Below are positions 20,910 through 30,891 of a DNA stretch of 44,909 nucleotides, piece by piece. The first letter of the stretch is position 1. Each line of letters begins with the position of its first letter. The notes beneath the pieces are model-generated. The model was not told where the DNA came from, ran no database searches, and worked only from the letters and a program-made list of their open reading frames with translations. The position numbers were made by a program, and so were the translations under genes. Source of the stretch: Diphasiastrum complanatum (lineage: Eukaryota > Streptophyta > Lycopodiopsida > Lycopodiales > Lycopodiaceae); assembly GCA_029204225.1 (NCBI GenBank), contig CM055104.1, forward strand, positions 55,804,538 to 55,849,446, read 5' to 3'.

Positions 20910-21591
20910 TGTAAAAATTACAGCAAATAAGGATCCTAAAACACTTGAAATGATGAGGGAAACAATAGATTATGATTTCATAAGATTAGCACAAGTTGAA
21001 CCATCAAAATCCATCAAAAATTTATGCTTGAACCTCACTAAATGGCCCAAATCCTTGAAGAAGGCTTCACACGTGTGAAAGTACGGCCTCCCACAGTCTG
21101 AGTACTGTACACCAGACCTACATTCAATCCTATAATCATTAGTAATCACAAGTACTCAAACAATTATGAACATAGAGAGCAATTGCACCATTATGAGAGA
21201 AAAAACATGAAATTGCTTGATTGATTTTGGTGAGATATCATCACCTATATGTACATGATCCATCACGGTTTTGGGCAGGTATGAGTAGCCCTAAACCTAT
21301 CCCTAATGCTAATTTTGGTGGATCTTTCATCCCTACTAAGTTAGGGTTGGAATCTTGGAGATCCCTCAACAATGCAAAAATTACCAAAAATAGCTCCTAT
21401 TTTTTCTCCCTTGTATCTAAGCATAATTTGGACTCATTCCAAAGGTTCTAACACTTAGGTCTACTTGAGAACATCCTTATGAATGGAATCCTATGCTATT
21501 TGGCACGTGTGACACGCCACATCATGACCATCTAACTATTTACAAGTCATATGACCAAAACTAGTCAAGCTAGAATTGTGAATTTTTAACA
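20910..21591 (-). repeat. Solo LTR (682 bp) inserted in the 3' LTR of copia G
   Basis: It has TG...CA ends with the inverted termini TGTAAAAATT and AATTTTTAACA, and AGCAT target duplications at 20905-20909 and 21592-21596. There is no internal coding region, PBS or second LTR, so it is the product of LTR-LTR recombination. Its start resembles the LTR ends of A and C as drawn on the plus strand, which suggests minus orientation. It has the TTCACACGTGTGAA palindrome at 21066-21079. Confidence 0.92.
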
Positions 21592-21630
21592 AGCATGATA
21601 TGTGTTCTTGTTCGAAGCAAATTCTAAGTG
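21592..21630 (+). repeat. 3' LTR of copia G, final segment
   Basis: Resumes with AGCATGATATGTGTTC and ends at ...GCAAATTCTAAGT, matching the end of the 5' LTR. The exact terminal base is uncertain. Confidence 0.75.
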
Positions 21631-21668
21631 GCACCTAATCATAGCAACTGAAATTTGTAGAGAAAAAC

Positions 21669-22323
21669 TGTGAAAATACAGATCCTAAGTGGATCTAAAC
21701 TCCAAGATCATTGGCTTGAATGCTTGCACTCCAAACTACATAAGCTAGGAATTGGCAACACATTCTATGCTACCTAGAATGCAAAGAACTTGATCAAAAA
21801 GCATTTATCACAAATGTAAACTTCCATAAACATCAAGTGCGGCCCAAAATAGCATTATACAGTCCATAATACATCAGCCTACCACTTTTGGAAAGCACCT
21901 AAGATCATACACAATAGCTTGAAGACAATACACACAACAATGCTCTCAATGGAGGAAGAAACAATGACAATGATCTATTGATCTCAATGAAGCATACAAA
22001 AGGTTTCTCCAACCTGTTCTCCACGACTTCCCTACTATTTATGGATGAGGAAGATGACTCTCTCTCCTCTCTCTAGAAGGTACTTGACCCTAGATATTCC
22101 CTATATAGGAAAAATAGCTAAAAATGGCTTATATGACCAAAATACATCAAAATGGTCTCATTTTGAAGGGTATGAAGTTTGACACTTCATCATACTGAAA
22201 AAAATACAGTAAATAAAAACATTGTGGCCTGGTTCACACGTGTGAAACTCCAAAACCAAAACTATTTACAATTTTAGCCAATTTAGGCCTCAAACTAGCT
22301 AGGAAATGTTGACAATTTTCACA
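21669..22323 (-). repeat. 3' LTR of copia C (655 bp)
   Basis: Pairs with 27445-28099. The palindrome TTCACACGTGTGAA is at 22233-22246. Its few differences from the 5' LTR are private to this copy, because the C 5' LTR matches the D 3' LTR at those sites. Confidence 0.95.
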
Positions 22324-24208
22324 CTCCCTCTTCAACATTGGATGCTAGTTTCAACATAGTCTTTGAGCACATTCCAAGATTAGATCTATGCATTAAATAT
22401 AGGTCCTTTCCCAATGGTTTGGTGAAGATATCAGCCACACACTCCTTTGAAGAGACATGTTGAAGCTCCACCTCTTTGGCAATGACTTGATCTCTCACAA
22501 AATGGTGAGCAATCTCAATGTGCTTGCTCCTTGCATGAAAAACAGGATTGCTTGCCAAGCTTTGGGCTGAAAGGTTATCACAAAGTATGATTGGAGTCTT
22601 CTCTGGTTCCAGCAAGTGAAGATCCAATAACATCCTCTTGATCCAAAGAATCTCCTTGGTGCATGTTGTTAATGCCTTGTACTCGGCTTCGGTGGAAGAT
22701 AGAGAGATAGTTGGTTGCTTCTTTGATAGCCATGAGACCACTCCATCTCCAAGATAGATTGCAAAGGCACTTGTTGACTTCCTATCCATTTGATCACCTG
22801 CAAAATCTGAATCTGAAAATCCACAAAGGTTAGGTGTAGTACCTCCATACAAGATGCCAAAATCTCTAGATCTCGAGATGTATCTAAGTACTCTCTTTCC
22901 TAGCTTCCAATGAGCCTCACTAGGATCTTGCATAAATTGACTTAGTTTACCAACCACAAAGCTTAGATCAGGTCTTGTGATGGTTAACCATATAAGAGAT
23001 CCTATTAGCTTTCTATAGAGAGTAATGTCCTTGAAGGATCTTTCATTACTTCTTGTAGTTAGCTTTACATTTGATTCCATAGGAGTAGAAACAACTTTAC
23101 AATCTTCCATATGAAACCTTTTTAGAATAGAGTTAACATACTTTTCTTGACATATGAATGTAGATTTAGAAGTTCTAATAATCTCTATTCCTAAGATATA
23201 ATGAAGTTTACCAAGATCTTGAATTTCAAACTCTCTTTTGAGTGCCATCTTGATTTCATCTATATCTAGATTGTTACCACCACTTAAGATAATGTCATCA
23301 ACATAGATCAAAAGTAAAGTGATATCATTTTCATTCAATCTAAAGTAGAGAGAATGATCATACTCACTCATAACAAAGTTTTGAGAAAGTAAGAAGGAAT
23401 TGAGCTTAGCATACCAACTCCTTGGTGCTTGCTTTAGCCCATACAAACTCTTTTGGAGATAGCACACATGATTAGGCTCATCATGTGAAACATAGCCCTC
23501 GGGTTGCTCCATGTAAATATCTTCTTCAAGATCACCATTCAAGAAGGCATTAGTAACATCCATTTGCCACATATCCCAATCATAAAGAGTTGCAAGAGAG
23601 ATTAGGATTCGAATAGTTACCATCTTTGCCACGGGTGCAAAGGTCTCATCATAGTCAATACCATATTCTTGAGCATACCCCTTTGCCACCAACCTTACCT
23701 TGTACTTGTTGATTGATCCATCTTGATTTGTCTTGATCTTGAAGATCCACTTACAACCAATTGCCTTCTTGTCCTTTGGAAGCTTTACCAACCTCCATGT
23801 GTTGCTTTTGATGAGTGCTTGATGCTCATGATCCATGGCTTGGATCCATTCCTTCTTTTGAATTGCTTCACCTACACAAGTTGGTTCATCAAAAGAGGTA
23901 AGAAAAGCAAAGTTAGAGTTGTCCACCACTTGCTTTCCTTTTTCATCATAGGTTAGCCTTGATGGCTTAGCCCTTTGCCTTTGAGTCTTCCTTGAAGTTT
24001 GCTTTGGAGTGGCATCTCCATCTTCATCCAAGACATCTTGCACATCATGATGATTAGTAGGCACATCAACATCAACATCAACAACATTGGAAACATTCTC
24101 TTCATGAAAGATGACATCCCTACTTATGACAACTTTCTTTGTAGAAGGAATGTACACTTTGTAAGCCTTGCTTACTTCACTATAGCCAACAAACACACCC
24201 TTCTTTGA
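22319..24208 (-). pseudogene. Copia C Pol second half: integrase tail, reverse transcriptase, RNase H
   Basis: This is the in-frame continuation of the frame that starts at 26272, separated from it only by the TAA at 24209. Counting from the GTG at 24196 (not a real start): reverse transcriptase Asp213 in QMDVTNAFLNG, YVDD at 298-301, RNase H Asp462, Glu503 and Asp540, and ADIFTKPL near the end. All these motifs are intact. The last codons (VEEGV) are the polypurine tract, and the stop TGA is made by the first bases of the 3' LTR. Without read-through of the upstream stop this half would not be translated. Confidence 0.9.
22324..22333 (-). other. Polypurine tract of copia C, inside the coding frame
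   Basis: The minus strand reads GAAGAGGGAG, two bases short of a direct LTR join being counted from TGTGAAAA; it encodes the final Gag-Pol residues. Confidence 0.75.
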
Positions 24209-26272
24209 TTAAGGATCTTCTTTAGTTCTATCATCAAGTGTGATATTGACAAAACATGTACATCCAAAGATCCTACAATGCTTGACACTCGGCCTTCTAC
24301 CATAAAGAACCTCATGAGGAGTTTTACCATCCAAGGAAGCACTTGTCCATCTATTACATAGATAGTTAGCACATGCTAAAGCTTCCCCCCAAAAAGACTT
24401 AGCAAGATTAGCATGTAGTCTCATTGCCTTGGCACATTCACAAAGGGTTCTATTCTTCCTCTCGGCCACTCCATTCTGTTGTGGAGTCCTAGGACTAGAC
24501 ATCTCCCTCTTAATCCCATGTGCTATACAAAAGTCTTTGAACCTATTTGAGGTGTATTCCCCTCCATTATCAGATCTTAAGCATTTGATCTTTGTATTGA
24601 ATTGGTTTTCCATTTCATTCTTGAACTTGACAAATGCAGCAAACACTTCATCCTTACTTTTAAGAAGATAGATCCAAGTATACCTACTAAAGTCATCAAT
24701 GAAAGTTGCATACATCTTTGCCCCACCATTGCTAGTTGTACTAGAAGAATGAATATCAGAATGCACAAGTTGAAAAGCTTCTTTAGATCTAGAAGTAGAT
24801 CTAGAATAAGCAAGTCTATGAGATTTGGACAAGGCACAATGTTCACAAACACTATTGTTTGCAACAAGACTTTTAGGGAGACCAAGAACAAGCTCTTTCT
24901 TTGCCATTACCTCCAAAGATTTGAAGTTGGGATGGCCCAACCTCTTGTGCCAAACTTCTTGGTTCGTCAATTGCTCCCTAGCCATACATCCTTCATGATT
25001 AGAGATCACACATGCATCAAGCTTGAAAAGTTTACCATGCCTCCTACCTTGAGCAATCAAGGATCCACATTTACTTATCAAACATGCATCTCCAATGAAC
25101 TCCACATCAAGTCCTTTGTCAATCATTTGACTTACACTAAGCAAATTCTTAGTGATTGAAGGAATGTACAAAACATTTTCAAGATTTGCTTTCCTATTTG
25201 TTGAAAGGGAAATAGGAATAGTGTCTATGCCTTTGATGTCACATTGACCATCATTTGCAGTGTAGATGATGTTACCTTCTCCCTCATAAGACAATAAGGA
25301 TGTAAAGTATTCCTTATGTCTTGTCATGTGAGATGAGGCTCCACTATCAATCCACCAAGGATCATTATCATCTATGTTGGCTAACAAACTTGAAGTCATA
25401 ACAAGTGATTCACATGTGTTATGTTCTTCCTCATCTATTGTAAGATTTCCTTGCCTCTCTCCTTGCTCTCTTTTCTTCTTATAACATTCATTTGCAAAAT
25501 GACCTTTTATCCCACAATAAAAGCACTTGAACTTTGACTTATTGTTCTTAGTAGAAGAGGAAGAGGAAGAGTGATCATCATGATCAAAGTTACCACCTTT
25601 GGACCATTTCCCTTTGCCTTTACCTTTGCCCTTGAATTTGCCTTTTGTGAAGAAAGCCTCTTCACCTCCACCTTGCAAGGATGCACCATCAAGCTTTGAT
25701 TGCAACCTATGTTCTTCAGCCAATAAGATTTCTTGCAAGTCAACCACACTTGGCAAGACTCTTTGAATGGCAAAACTTTGCACAAGGTTAGCATGTTCAT
25801 TTAGCAAACCATTCAACATAACTTGGACTATTTCACCATCTTTTATGTTCTCATCAATGCATGCTAAATCATCACTTAGGGACTTAACTCTCAAGATAAA
25901 TGCATGAGCACTTTCACCCTCTCTTTGCCTACTAGAAAATATTTGTCTCCTTAGAGTCAATACCCTAGATGTGGACTTTGATTCAAAGAACTTCTTTAAG
26001 GCATTCCATGCCTCACTTGCACTTTGACACTTTCCAACTTCCTTGAGAAGTTCATTTGTAACATTCATTTTAATGATATGAAGAGCCCTTTTGGCCTTCT
26101 TATCAAACCTTTGTTGCTCTTGAAGTGTGAGAGGTCTCTCTTCAATTTCTGCAACTATGTCCATGAGTTCATTCAACTCAAGTAAGGACTCCATCCTCAC
26201 TTTCCAAGTAGAGTAGTTTGATGAACTCAACCTTTCACTAGACTCTAGCATGATCCCACCATTGGAAGCCAT
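24209..26272 (-). CDS. Copia C Gag, protease and integrase, 687 residues, ending at an in-frame TAA
   Basis: The ATG at 26272 gives MASNGGIMLESSERL, the conserved Gag start. The zinc knuckle CFYCGIKGHFANEC is at 250-263 after a GKGKGKGK-rich basic stretch. The protease WWIDSGASSH has Asp309. The integrase zinc site is His442/His447/Cys476/Cys479 and the catalytic acids are Asp506, Asp568 and Glu604 (DD35E spacing). The frame ends at residue 687 with TAA in the integrase C-terminal region, just before the GxFVGY motif. Compared with H and F, the TAA replaces one ordinary codon; sequence continues in register on both sides. Gag and protease could still be made, but not reverse transcriptase unless the stop is read through. 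Confidence 0.9.
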   Translation of the reverse strand: MASNGGIMLESSERLSSSNYSTWKVRMESLLELNELMDIVAEIEERPLTLQEQQRFDKKAKRALHIIKMNVTNELLKEVGKCQSASEAWNALKKFFESKSTSRVLTLRRQIFSSRQREGESAHAFILRVKSLSDDLACIDENIKDGEIVQVMLNGLLNEHANLVQSFAIQRVLPSVVDLQEILLAEEHRLQSKLDGASLQGGGEEAFFTKGKFKGKGKGKGKWSKGGNFDHDDHSSSSSSTKNNKSKFKCFYCGIKGHFANECYKKKREQGERQGNLTIDEEEHNTCESLVMTSSLLANIDDNDPWWIDSGASSHMTRHKEYFTSLLSYEGEGNIIYTANDGQCDIKGIDTIPISLSTNRKANLENVLYIPSITKNLLSVSQMIDKGLDVEFIGDACLISKCGSLIAQGRRHGKLFKLDACVISNHEGCMAREQLTNQEVWHKRLGHPNFKSLEVMAKKELVLGLPKSLVANNSVCEHCALSKSHRLAYSRSTSRSKEAFQLVHSDIHSSSTTSNGGAKMYATFIDDFSRYTWIYLLKSKDEVFAAFVKFKNEMENQFNTKIKCLRSDNGGEYTSNRFKDFCIAHGIKREMSSPRTPQQNGVAERKNRTLCECAKAMRLHANLAKSFWGEALACANYLCNRWTSASLDGKTPHEVLYGRRPSVKHCRIFGCTCFVNITLDDRTKEDP

Positions 26273-26481
26273 GATTCTAATGTTTCTTCAACTTTTAGGT
26301 TCTGTCCTAAAGCACTTAGCACTCACTTTTCTCTCAACAAATGATAGATAAAGAGATCTATGAAGATTTAGGACCCTAAAACACTTCTATCTTGAACCTA
26401 GATGGTTTCCAAGCATAGAAAGGAAGATTGAAACACATGCAACACTTTGCACACACTAAGAATGGATTACAAAATCAAACC

Positions 26482-26933
26482 AACCTGAACACACTCTTGC
26501 TTAAGCTCTCAAACTTTCCAGCAAGTGACCAAATCAAGTTATGGTGTGAAGAGTTACTTGCATTCTTAGAAAATACCCAAAACTAGGATGCCAAGATTAC
26601 CTAGTAATGAACAAACTTGATCAACATATGATCAACACACTAAGATATTGATTCAACCTGTAAAACCACATGTAAACCACACTTCTAAAAGTTTATAAAC
26701 TCCAGCAAGTGATAAATACAAGATTTAGAGGTGAATGAATGAGCACACTTAGTGAATCACAAGACTAGCTTCACTATCTTGTCAAATCTTGGTGTTTAGA
26801 TGTAGATCTAAGATCACTTCACATGAGAATGTTCCTCAACCTGTTAAGAACCTGAAAACACACTTGCATAATGGTTAACACCTTCCAGCAAATGCTCCAA
26901 TCAAATTACATAAGGAGAGTTACTTACATGCTC
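26482..26933 (-). repeat. Three diverged 170-190 bp repeats in the leader of copia C
   Basis: Units begin with CAACCTG at about 26481, 26654 and 26837. Each has CCAGCAA(G/A)TG further on, and the first and third also share AGAGTTACTT. The copies are diverged, so the duplication predates the C/D burst; D carries the same array at about 41794-42245. Confidence 0.6.
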
Positions 26934-27010
26934 AACAAAGTACACCAAAATTTATGCCAAAATTGATGACAATCTTTACAATATGCTCTTCACAATGGAG
27001 CTTACAATAT

Positions 27011-27157
27011 GTTCACCCAAAAAAGGGGATCTTTCATCCAAATGGGAGCTTTGCTCATCCTTTAGGAGAATTACAACTCACTCAAAAGAGCATTTGTCAT
27101 CCACTTAAGGAGAAGTTTCATCCACTTAAGGAGAGTGTTCATCCAAGAATGGAGATT
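27011..27157 (-). repeat. Seven 21-bp tandem units in the leader of copia C
   Basis: An exact 21-bp period is visible on the plus strand as codons for seven heptads: VHPKKGI, FHPNGSF, AHPLGEL, QLTQKSI, CHPLKEK, FHPLKES, VHPRMEI. Six of seven have His-Pro at positions 2-3. On the element's sense strand the repeated core is TGGATGAA. The same array is in element D at 42323-42469. Confidence 0.75.
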
Positions 27158-27432
27158 GTCAACAATAGGATTGAAAAGAACATTGTTAGTATTGAATATG
27201 CACAAGCCTCACAATCACAAATGATTAGGTGTTATGATCTGATCCAAAATAGTTTCTTTTCAGCCTCTGATCTTCAATAGACCTGAAATATGCTTTTGAT
27301 CCACAAGTTCAACTCACAAAACAAAGGTTAGTAAGATTTGATCAACAAAGCAATGCAAAATCATGCTAGAACTTGATCAAACATCCAAATATCACCAAAA
27401 ATGGAATACTTACTGTAAATAGAAGCCAACCA

Positions 27433-27444
27433 GCTCTGATACCA
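27433..27444 (-). other. Primer-binding site of copia C (initiator tRNA-Met)
   Basis: Minus strand TGGTATCAGAGC adjoining the 5' LTR. Confidence 0.93.
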
Positions 27445-28099
27445 TGTGAAAAATACAGATCCTAAGTGGATCTAAACTCCAAGATCATTGGCTTGAATGC
27501 TTGCACTCCAAACTACATAAGCTAGGAATTGGCAACACATTCTATGCTACCTAGAATGCAAAGAACTTGATCAAAAAGCATTTATCACAAATGGAAACTT
27601 CCATAAACATCAAGTGCGGCCCAAAATAGCATTATACAGTCCATAATACATCAGCCTACCACTTTTGGAAAGCACCTAAGATCATACACAATAGCTTGAA
27701 GACAATACACACAACAATGCTCTCAATGGAGGAAGAAACAATGACAATGATCTATTGATCTCAATGAAGCATACAAAAGGTTTCTCCAACCTGTTCTCCA
27801 CGACTTCCCTACTATTTATGGATGAGGAAGATGACTCTCTCTCCTCTCTCTAGAAGGTACTTGACCCTAGATATTCCCTATATAGGAAAAATAGCTAAAA
27901 ATGGCTTATATGACCAAAATACATCAAAATGGTCTCATTTTGAAGGGTATGAAGTTTGACACTTCATCATACTGAAAAAATACAGTAAATAAAAACATTG
28001 TGGCCTGGTTCACACGTGTGAAACTCCAGAACCAAAACTATTTACAATTTTAGCCAATTTAGGCCTCAAACTAGCTAGGAAATGTTGACAATTTTCACA
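27445..28099 (-). repeat. 5' LTR of copia C (655 bp)
   Basis: TGTGAAAA...TTTTCACA ends, next to the PBS on one side and the AAAAC duplication on the other. The palindrome TTCACACGTGTGAA is at 28009-28022. Confidence 0.95.
27812..27820 (-). promoter_or_regulatory. TATA-like element in 5' LTR of copia C
   Basis: The sense strand reads CATAAATAG, a weak TATA box about 280 bp into the LTR. Its position is comparable to the TATA box of A. The same string occurs in D at 43124-43132. Confidence 0.4.
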
Positions 28100-28104
28100 A
28101 AAAC

Positions 28105-28625
28105 CTCCAAAATTGAACAATTTTTGTGACTTGCAACTGTACACCCCCATCATTGTGTTCTTGCACTATGATAATTTATTGCAAATGAGTTGGATGGGAA
28201 TTATATTGAAAGTTGCTTGTGATTCCCTCACAAGTTTGATCATGAAACTTAGGCTGGAATAAAAAATGAAAGCATTTTATCTTGCATTTTACTTACAAAA
28301 TTTCTAAAAGTGGGTATTGTTAAGCTATTATCTACTATCTAGTTTGATCTATCTTTTGTCTCTAAACATCCTTTTGAAAATCAGCACATTCTTATTGACT
28401 GTTAAATGATATGTGCAACTAGAATAGTTGTTTTGAAAGGTACTCTTGACACTTCATTTTTGGAGCTAAGGTAGAATTAACTTTTAAGAATTTTTTTCCA
28501 GTCAAACTTTTGGTTATGATATTGTATAAGACTTGTGTGTTTTTCTTGTTTTGTTAGATACAACTAGTTCATGTTCCCACAATGTTTCAATGGCAGAAAA
28601 ATAGGATTGGAGACCCCCAAGTTAT
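28105..28625. other. Unassigned A+T-rich segment with an exon-like end
   Basis: No transposon motif was found. The last about 70 bp look coding on the plus strand: TTTCTTGTTTTGTTAG (a good plant splice acceptor with pyrimidine-rich tract) is followed by an open stretch reading VPTMFQWQKNRIGDP. It is cut by the copia K fragment at about 28626. I do not recognise the protein. The T-rich 450 bp before it would fit an intron. Confidence 0.3.
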
Positions 28626-29271
28626 ACACTTCATCTTTGCTCTTTAGTAGATAGATCCAACAAAATCTACTAGAATTATCAATGAAAGTTACATACATCT
28701 TAGCTCCACTATTGCTAATTGTAGTGATTCCATGAATATCCGAATGTACGACTTGAAAAGGCTTTGTAGATCTAGTATAAGGTAATTTATGTGACTTTGA
28801 CAAAGCACAAGACTCACAAGCATGATTAATAGTTTTTAAGAAACTTGGAAGACCAATCACAACTTGCTTCCTAGCCATTACCTCCAATGACTTGAAGTTG
28901 AGGTGTCCCATTCTTTTATGCCAAACCTCTTCAATAGGTATTTGCTCTCTTGCAACACATCCAACTTGGTTAGCGTTAACACAAGCGTCTGGTTTGAACG
29001 ACTTCCCTTGCCTTTTATCTTTTGCAATCAAGACATCCTTTCTTTTGATCATACAAGCATCTCCATCAAACTCAAATTTGAGGCCTTTACTTAGCAATTG
29101 ACTCACACTAAGCAAATTCTTGGTAATAGATGGAATGAACAAAACATCCTCCAAATAAAAATTCCTATTTGTAGAGAGAGATAGGAACTGTGCCAATCTC
29201 TTTGATTGCACACTCACCATTATTGGCTTTGTAGATTACCCTCTTGTCATCTCCATATGCCAACAAAGAAG
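28626..29271 (-). pseudogene. Copia K fragment: protease end to integrase start
   Basis: It reads from TSLLAYGDDKRVIYKANNGECAIK through VLFIPSITKNLLSVSQ and the integrase zinc site VWHKRMGHLN...CESC to HSDIHG and FIDNSSRFCWIYLLKSKDEV. The usual FIDD is FIDN here. One base is missing near 29180, shifting the frame. Both ends are abrupt: the left joins the exon-like segment and the right stops exactly where the J LTR starts. Its spelling is close to element A. Confidence 0.82.
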
Positions 29272-29874
29272 TGTGAAGAATTGCCAAAAATTGGCAAATC
29301 TAGCTTGATCAAAAACCATGTAAAACTTTGTAAATATTGTGTATAATTGGGTTCCACACATGTAATGCCAATATGCCACGTGGCAAACCACTCCTAATAT
29401 AGGTTAGGTCAAGTCAAGAGAGTTGGTCATGTCTATTTGGTGATCATCCCTACTTTATAGGACCTACACCTAAGTTTAAGGTGAAAATTTGATCAACTAG
29501 CTACCTACCAGGCATAACTCTAGGAAATAGACTAGGATTTCATTTTAGGTCAAGGAGAGTGAGTTAACTTCCTTATTACATGCTGGAAATCCACCTAAAG
29601 TAGATTTCACATCATCTTATCTTCATTCCAACTTTGTGAGGGAGTGCTAGAACTGAGATTATAAGTCCATTTGTTGGAATAGAAATCTAATTTGAGTGGA
29701 AAACTACAAGAGAGATTATCTTCATTCTAGCTTTGTGAGGGAGTGATAGAACTATGATTATAAGTCCATTTGTTGGATTAGAAATCAAATTTGAGTGAAA
29801 CACTGCAAGTGTGAGACCTTTCTGAGTTTCAAGTCAATCAAATCTATTTCTTGTTTGTAGAAGTCACTAGTAAG
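29272..29874 (+). repeat. Probable 5' LTR and leader of copia J
   Basis: It starts TGTGAAGAATTG, the same 12 bases that open the LTR of element F on its sense strand, and leads into a Gag frame at 29875. No clear terminal CA or primer-binding site is visible, so the LTR/leader border is not set. It holds a perfect GCCACGTGGC palindrome at 29375-29384. Confidence 0.5.
29617..29809 (+). repeat. Two-copy 99-bp tandem duplication in the J leader
   Basis: The block starting TTATCTTCATTC at 29617 recurs at 29716, with a few substitutions between copies. It covers ...TTTGTGAGGGAGTG... and ...AAGTCCATTTGTTGG... Confidence 0.8.
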
Positions 29875-30465
29875 ATGGGATTTGCTGGAGCATACCTTCT
29901 AGAAGCTAGTGAGAGATTGAATTCTACAAATTATGTTATTTGGAAGGTTAGGATGGAGTCACTCTTGGTGCTCCAAGACCTTTATGAGTTCTTGATTGAA
30001 GATGAAGATGAACCTCTAGGTGCACAGGAGTTAGCTAGATACAAGAAGAGATCTAGGCTTGCACTTCATTGTGTGAAGATGAATGTGAGCAATGATTTGT
30101 TGAGAGAAGTATCAGCATGTACTAGTGCTAGAGAGGCTTGGGAGTCTTTAAAATCAATCTATTTTCTAGTAACACTTCAAGAGTACTCATGCTTAGAAAT
30201 CAGATTTTGCAAAGCATGAGGAGAAGTAAGGAGAGTGCATAGGATTATGTACTTAGAATCAAGTCTCTAAATAGGGAGTTGGCTTCCATTGGAGAGAAGA
30301 TTCATGATGGAGAGCTTGTACAAATTGTCCTTAATGGTCTAGGAGATGACTTTGCAAATTTGGGCCAAAGTTTTGCCATCCAAGACACTTTGCCAACTAT
30401 AGAAAAACTTCACAGTGTATTAGTGGTTGAAGAGTGTAGGATGGTCCATGCAAAATCTAGGATGA
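29875..30465 (+). pseudogene. Copia J Gag N-terminal half, broken
   Basis: The ATG at 29875 gives MGFAGAYLLEASERLNSTNY, matching the Gag start of H. The frame runs WKVRMESLL...ALHCVKMNVSNDLL, then loses one base near 30165. A TAG near 30240 follows, and the sequence resumes with LVQIVLNGLGDDFANLGQSF and VEECRMVHAKSRM. Homology ends abruptly at about 30465, before the zinc knuckle. It is closest to H and F. Confidence 0.85.
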
Positions 30466-30891
30466 GTTTCTTGTGCTCAGATCTTTGTGATCAGGGATGG
30501 CATTGGGATACCTGGTAGGGATAGCACTGTAGGATGACATGGGATGATGATCAGGGACAGCTATTTCATATTGGACTTGAGTCATTGGCATGGACAGGCT
30601 TACAGGTGGGATTCATGATGGAATCAGGAAGCTGCAAACGCAAATGGACAAAGCGTGAAGCTTTGGGAGCCAACTCTAGATTGGAGAGTTGATGGAGATT
30701 GCACGGGGTGTGATCGGAGGGCAAACACTATGATGGGTGTTTTGCTAGCGATCTACTACAGGGGACATTGATGGCGAGGACTTCATGGTGTGCTCATTTG
30801 GGAGTACAGGTTGGCATTACAACAAAGGGCCAGTTTTGGACATCGGCATCGATGGGAAAACATCTACCATCACGGGCATGGATAAGCTATC
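30466..30891. other. Unassigned sequence left of element F
   Basis: It is richer in G and repeated GATCAGGGA/GATGATGA words than its neighbours, with no protein match that I can support. The sequence is continuous with 36297-36534 once F is removed, since F carries a CTATC duplication at 30887-30891 and 36292-36296. Confidence 0.5.

Larger units (their letters stand above)
9468..21630 (+). mobile_element. Old copia element G, interrupted by two later insertions
   Basis: A plus-strand copia element with short LTRs (about 200 bp), a PBS, and Gag-Pol broken by many stops and frameshifts. Element H (13035-19351) splits it at the start of the reverse transcriptase and a solo LTR (20910-21591) splits its 3' LTR. 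Without these it would be about 5.2 kb. Its protein motifs (YIDSGATRHMT, SSKKQSTIALSTIEAEY) differ from the other copia elements here, so it belongs to another copia lineage. No convincing target duplication was found. Confidence 0.85.
26273..27432 (-). other. Long untranslated leader of copia C with internal repeats
   Basis: At 1160 bp this is about twice the leader of A or H. It contains three diverged repeats at 26482-26933 and a 21-bp tandem array at 27011-27157, listed separately. A 108-codon antisense frame (26954-27280) runs across the array. Confidence 0.7.
21669..28099 (-). mobile_element. Full-length copia element C (one in-frame stop)
   Basis: A 6431-bp element with two 655-bp LTRs, PBS, polypurine tract and AAAAC target duplications at 21664-21668 and 28100-28104. 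The LTRs differ by only about two substitutions and two homopolymer length changes, so insertion is recent. Gag-Pol is one frame with a single TAA at 24209-24211. Element D is a second, near-identical copy elsewhere in the window. Confidence 0.96.

Noticed and set aside
24602-25159. A 185-codon plus-strand frame that appears again at 39913-40470
   Set aside because: It lies antisense to the integrase region of C and D and recurs only because the two elements are copies of each other. The composition follows the opposite strand's codons.
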